6,952 nucleotides of DNA from Frondihabitans sp. (GTDB lineage: Bacteria > Actinomycetota > Actinomycetes > Actinomycetales > Microbacteriaceae). The position numbers and the translations under genes were made by a program. This document shows, piece by piece, positions 5,653 to 6,952 of the stretch (positions are counted from its first letter, which is position 1; every line of letters starts with the position of its first letter). The notes beneath the pieces are model-generated. The model did not search any database. It saw nothing but the letters and a program-made list of their open reading frames with translations, and was not told the DNA's origin. The DNA is taken from positions 1 through 6,952 of the forward strand of contig JAODMX010000133.1 of the NCBI GenBank assembly GCA_025464735.1, read 5' to 3'.

Positions 5653-5679
5653 CTATCACTAGTTTGAATTTGAATCAAA
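5637..5679 (+). promoter_or_regulatory. MarR gene promoter with inverted-repeat operator
   Basis: The -35 box TTGAAC (5637-5642, 4/6), a 17-base spacer, and TAGTTT (5660-5665, TAnnnT form) make the best plus-strand promoter. TTTGA (5663-5667), seven bases, TCAAA (5675-5679) is an inverted repeat over the -10 box and presumed transcription start, the expected position and size (17 bp) for a MarR dimer operator. Binding there would repress the regulator's own gene; the adjoining repeats may extend control to the divergent reductase. Confidence 0.5.
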
Positions 5680-5702
5680 TGGTGAGAGGCGCTACCTGCG
5701 GC

Positions 5703-5708
5703 GAGGAG
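5703..5708 (+). promoter_or_regulatory. Ribosome binding site fixing the MarR ATG start
   Basis: GAGGAG six bases before ATG 5715. It rules against the earlier in-frame ATG at 5601, which would translate through the repeats and operator. Confidence 0.75.
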
Positions 5709-5714
5709 CATCGG

Positions 5715-6161
5715 ATGTCCAGTGAACTGACCCAGGAGGAGCTCGGTGCGTACTTCGCGCTCGTGACCGCGGGCGACCTTGTGCAGCGTGCCGTGTCCGC
5801 GCAGTTCTCCGAGCACGGACTGACGCCGCTTCAGTTCTCGGTGCTTGCGCAGCTGCACGACGCCCCCAGGGGGCTTCGCATGAGCGACCTCGCGGATGTG
5901 CTCGTGGTGTCGCGAAGCGGCCTGACTTACCAGATCACTCAGCTCGAGAAGGCCGGACTCGTCGAACGGGTGTCGTCGGTGACGGACAATCGCGGTGTCG
6001 TCGCTCGACTGACCCCGGCCGGTCGTGATCGGGTGCGCGAAACGCTCCCCGGCCACGTTGACCTCGTGCGGAAGAACTTCGTCGATCTCCTCGGCCCGAG
6101 GGAGGTCGCGAGCGTCCGAACCTCGCTCGAGAAGGTGGTCAGGCAGCTGCGCCGCTCGTGA
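5715..6161 (+). CDS. MarR-family winged-helix transcriptional regulator
   Basis: 148 residues, normal for MarR proteins, which bind DNA as dimers through a winged helix and usually release it on binding phenolic or oxidising ligands. Helix 1 (about 5-33) is part of the dimer interface. LTPLQFSVLAQL (36-47) is the conserved entry to the DNA-binding domain; MSDLADVLVVSRSGLTYQITQLEKAGLV (56-83) is the helix-turn-helix with recognition helix near 66-77. The wing is ERVSSVTDNRGVVARLT (84-100) with the D91-x-R93 pair that anchors it. The C-terminal helices (about 104-147) close the dimer. There are no cysteines, so it is not an OhrR-type thiol sensor; a small-molecule ligand is more likely. It is divergent from the NADP oxidoreductase and presumably represses both itself and that gene through the intergenic inverted repeat. 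The ATG 5715 start rests on the GAGGAG site. Confidence 0.92.
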   Translation: MSSELTQEELGAYFALVTAGDLVQRAVSAQFSEHGLTPLQFSVLAQLHDAPRGLRMSDLADVLVVSRSGLTYQITQLEKAGLVERVSSVTDNRGVVARLTPAGRDRVRETLPGHVDLVRKNFVDLLGPREVASVRTSLEKVVRQLRRS

Positions 6162-6182
6162 TCGTACCTACTGCAACCGTTC

Positions 6183-6231
6183 TTTACGTTTTTGACCGAG
6201 TGACGTAGGTTGGACTTGACGCATTTGACGC
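6183..6231 (+). promoter_or_regulatory. Promoter and TGACG repeats upstream of the antitoxin gene
   Basis: TTTACG (6183-6188), 17 bases, TAGGTT (6206-6211) is a reasonable promoter (4/6 at -35, TAnnnT at -10). TGACG occurs three times (6201-6205, 6217-6221, 6226-6230), the last two within the 7-base direct repeat TTGACGC (6216-6222 and 6225-6231). TACGT (6185-6189) and ACGTA (6203-6207) form an inverted repeat flanking the spacer. Such repeats around the promoter fit the self-repression common in toxin-antitoxin operons, but the binding site is not proven. Confidence 0.45.
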
Positions 6232-6265
6232 CGAAGGCGCCTATGGATGGAGTTGGGAGGAAGTG

Positions 6266-6832
6266 TTGAATCCGACACAGGTGGTCAAGAGATCAGCCGA
6301 TCATCACGAGGTGATCGTCGGTGGCGATGGTCGATCGGCCGCGGCGACGGTGCGACTCGTCGAGGCAATTCTGCGCAAGACCGAGTCGATCGACCTCGTG
6401 GAGGTCGAGCGAGCGAACGGATCGATGGATGCTGTCGCCGACCGGATGTTCGCGAGCGTCCCCGGGGCACACGTGCTCGATGAGAAGATCGGTCCGTTTT
6501 ACGACACCGCGGGTCTCCGCAAATGGTTCGCGACCAGCCGGCAGAATGTCGACGCGCAGGTGAAAGCGGGCGACATCCTGTGCCTGCTGACTTCCGACAA
6601 TCATCGCCTCTACCCGTCCTTCCAGTTCAGCGCGGATGGCAGGCCTCTGCCCCGCCTTCGGGAGGTTCTCGTTGGGCTCGACCCACACCGCGAAGACCCT
6701 TGGGGCGACGCAGTCTGGCTGAATGCCCCGGCCCGCGATCTCGAGGGGTCCACCCCGGCGGAGGCGCTCCGAAACGGCCGGGCCGATCAGGCCATTCGCC
6801 TCGCGCAGCAAGCGGGAGGTTTCCGGCTCTGA
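6266..6832 (+). CDS. MbcA/ParS/Xre-type antitoxin
   Basis: 188 residues from TTG 6266. The last ~50 residues match the toxin-binding domain of MbcA/ParS/Xre antitoxins: PWGDAVWLNAP, then LEGSTPAEALRNGRADQAI near 159-178. The middle segment, TAGLRKWFATSRQNVDAQVKAGDILCLL (about 81-108) followed by YPSFQF, reads as a helix-turn-helix with a short wing, the DNA-binding part used for operon repression. The first ~75 residues are an extra region I cannot assign. It would neutralise the RES toxin encoded directly downstream by blocking its NAD+ site. The stop TGA (6830-6832) shares its A with the toxin ATG, so the two are translationally coupled. GGAGG (6256-6260) is five bases from TTG 6266 but only two from the GTG at 6263, so the TTG is favoured; choosing GTG adds one residue. 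Third-position composition is like the host. Confidence 0.82.
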   Translation: MNPTQVVKRSADHHEVIVGGDGRSAAATVRLVEAILRKTESIDLVEVERANGSMDAVADRMFASVPGAHVLDEKIGPFYDTAGLRKWFATSRQNVDAQVKAGDILCLLTSDNHRLYPSFQFSADGRPLPRLREVLVGLDPHREDPWGDAVWLNAPARDLEGSTPAEALRNGRADQAIRLAQQAGGFRL

Positions 6833-6952
6833 TGGCCGTCGACACGCTCGCGGAGCGCTCACGCGATGACGTTGCGCAGAAGCCTCCGGCCGACGACCTC
6901 GACCTATCCGGATTCCCCGAGGGCGGTCAGCCCGGGCCCGCTATGTTCCGCG
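6832..6952 (+). CDS. RES-domain toxin, N-terminus only (3' partial)
   Basis: ATG 6832 overlaps the antitoxin stop and opens a frame of 40 codons that runs off the window. The visible part has a hydrophilic start, then PPADDLDLSGFPEGG (residues 19-33) and MFR at 38-40. RES proteins usually begin their domain with a Pro-rich stretch leading to an (L/M)(Y/F)R(V/I)HR strand, and MFR fits the beginning of that strand. RES toxins such as mycobacterial MbcT degrade NAD+ and are held in check by a partner antitoxin upstream, as found here. The catalytic residues (Arg, Tyr, Glu region) lie beyond the window, so the call rests mainly on the preceding antitoxin, the coupled overlap and this short N-terminus. 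No upstream Shine-Dalgarno is needed if ribosomes re-initiate from the antitoxin. Confidence 0.65.
   Translation, partial: MAVDTLAERSRDDVAQKPPADDLDLSGFPEGGQPGPAMFR

Noticed and set aside
5601..5714. Longer MarR protein starting at 5601
   Set aside because: It would translate the repeat and operator region into an Asn/Leu-rich stretch unlike MarR proteins; no ribosome site there, while GAGGAG precedes 5715.
6166..6210. Terminator after the MarR gene
   Set aside because: Only a 6-bp arm pair (ACCTAC/GTAGGT) with a 33-base loop was found; no convincing stem and T run.
6229..6239. Small hairpin CGCC-GAA-GGCG before the antitoxin ribosome site
   Set aside because: Only four base pairs; too short to claim a riboswitch or terminator.

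Overview
The window looks like chromosomal DNA from a high-GC Gram-positive actinobacterium, most likely a member of Microbacteriaceae such as a Microbacterium relative. This is inferred from strong G/C preference at third codon positions, GTG/TTG starts with GA-rich ribosome sites, apparently leaderless genes, and mycothiol-type (DinB) and F420-reductase-type protein families. No transposon, CRISPR array, rRNA or tRNA was seen, and no gene-free gap exceeds 300 bases.

Layout, left to right. (1) 1-1374: the 3' part of a DEAD-box RNA helicase gene, closed by a strong hairpin terminator. (2) 1425-2948: a 496-residue protein with the fold signatures of an M16 (insulinase/processing peptidase) protease. 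Its zinc motif is degenerate (HLALH instead of HxxEH), and a PH-like tail follows. A run of palindromes lies across its start. (3) 3065-4672, minus strand: three genes in the same direction, encoding a small DHWC-motif cupin, then a DJ-1/PfpI protein very like isonitrile hydratase, then a DinB/mycothiol-transferase-like protein. The last appears to have its own leaderless promoter. (4) 4759-4965, plus: a small DUF4287 protein of atypical codon composition, divergent from the cupin. (5) 4972-5580, minus: a Rossmann NADP-binding oxidoreductase of the F420-dependent NADP reductase type. It is divergent from a MarR regulator (5715-6161, plus) across an AT-rich intergenic region with tandem 9-bp repeats and a TTTGA-N7-TCAAA inverted repeat, which reads as a shared operator. 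(6) 6266-6952, plus: an Xre/MbcA/ParS-type antitoxin whose stop overlaps the start of a gene cut off by the window edge. The visible N-terminus of that gene fits a RES-domain toxin.

The centre of the window has the character of an accessory redox/electrophile-handling neighbourhood: cupin, DJ-1 cysteine hydrolase, mycothiol-linked DinB, NADP oxidoreductase and MarR switch. The right edge begins a toxin-antitoxin operon that would act on NAD+. The link between these units is inference from adjacency; only the MarR/oxidoreductase pair and the antitoxin/toxin pair have sequence features that suggest direct functional coupling. The two least routine items are the M16-like protein with the lost catalytic glutamate and the repeat-rich MarR/oxidoreductase intergenic region.
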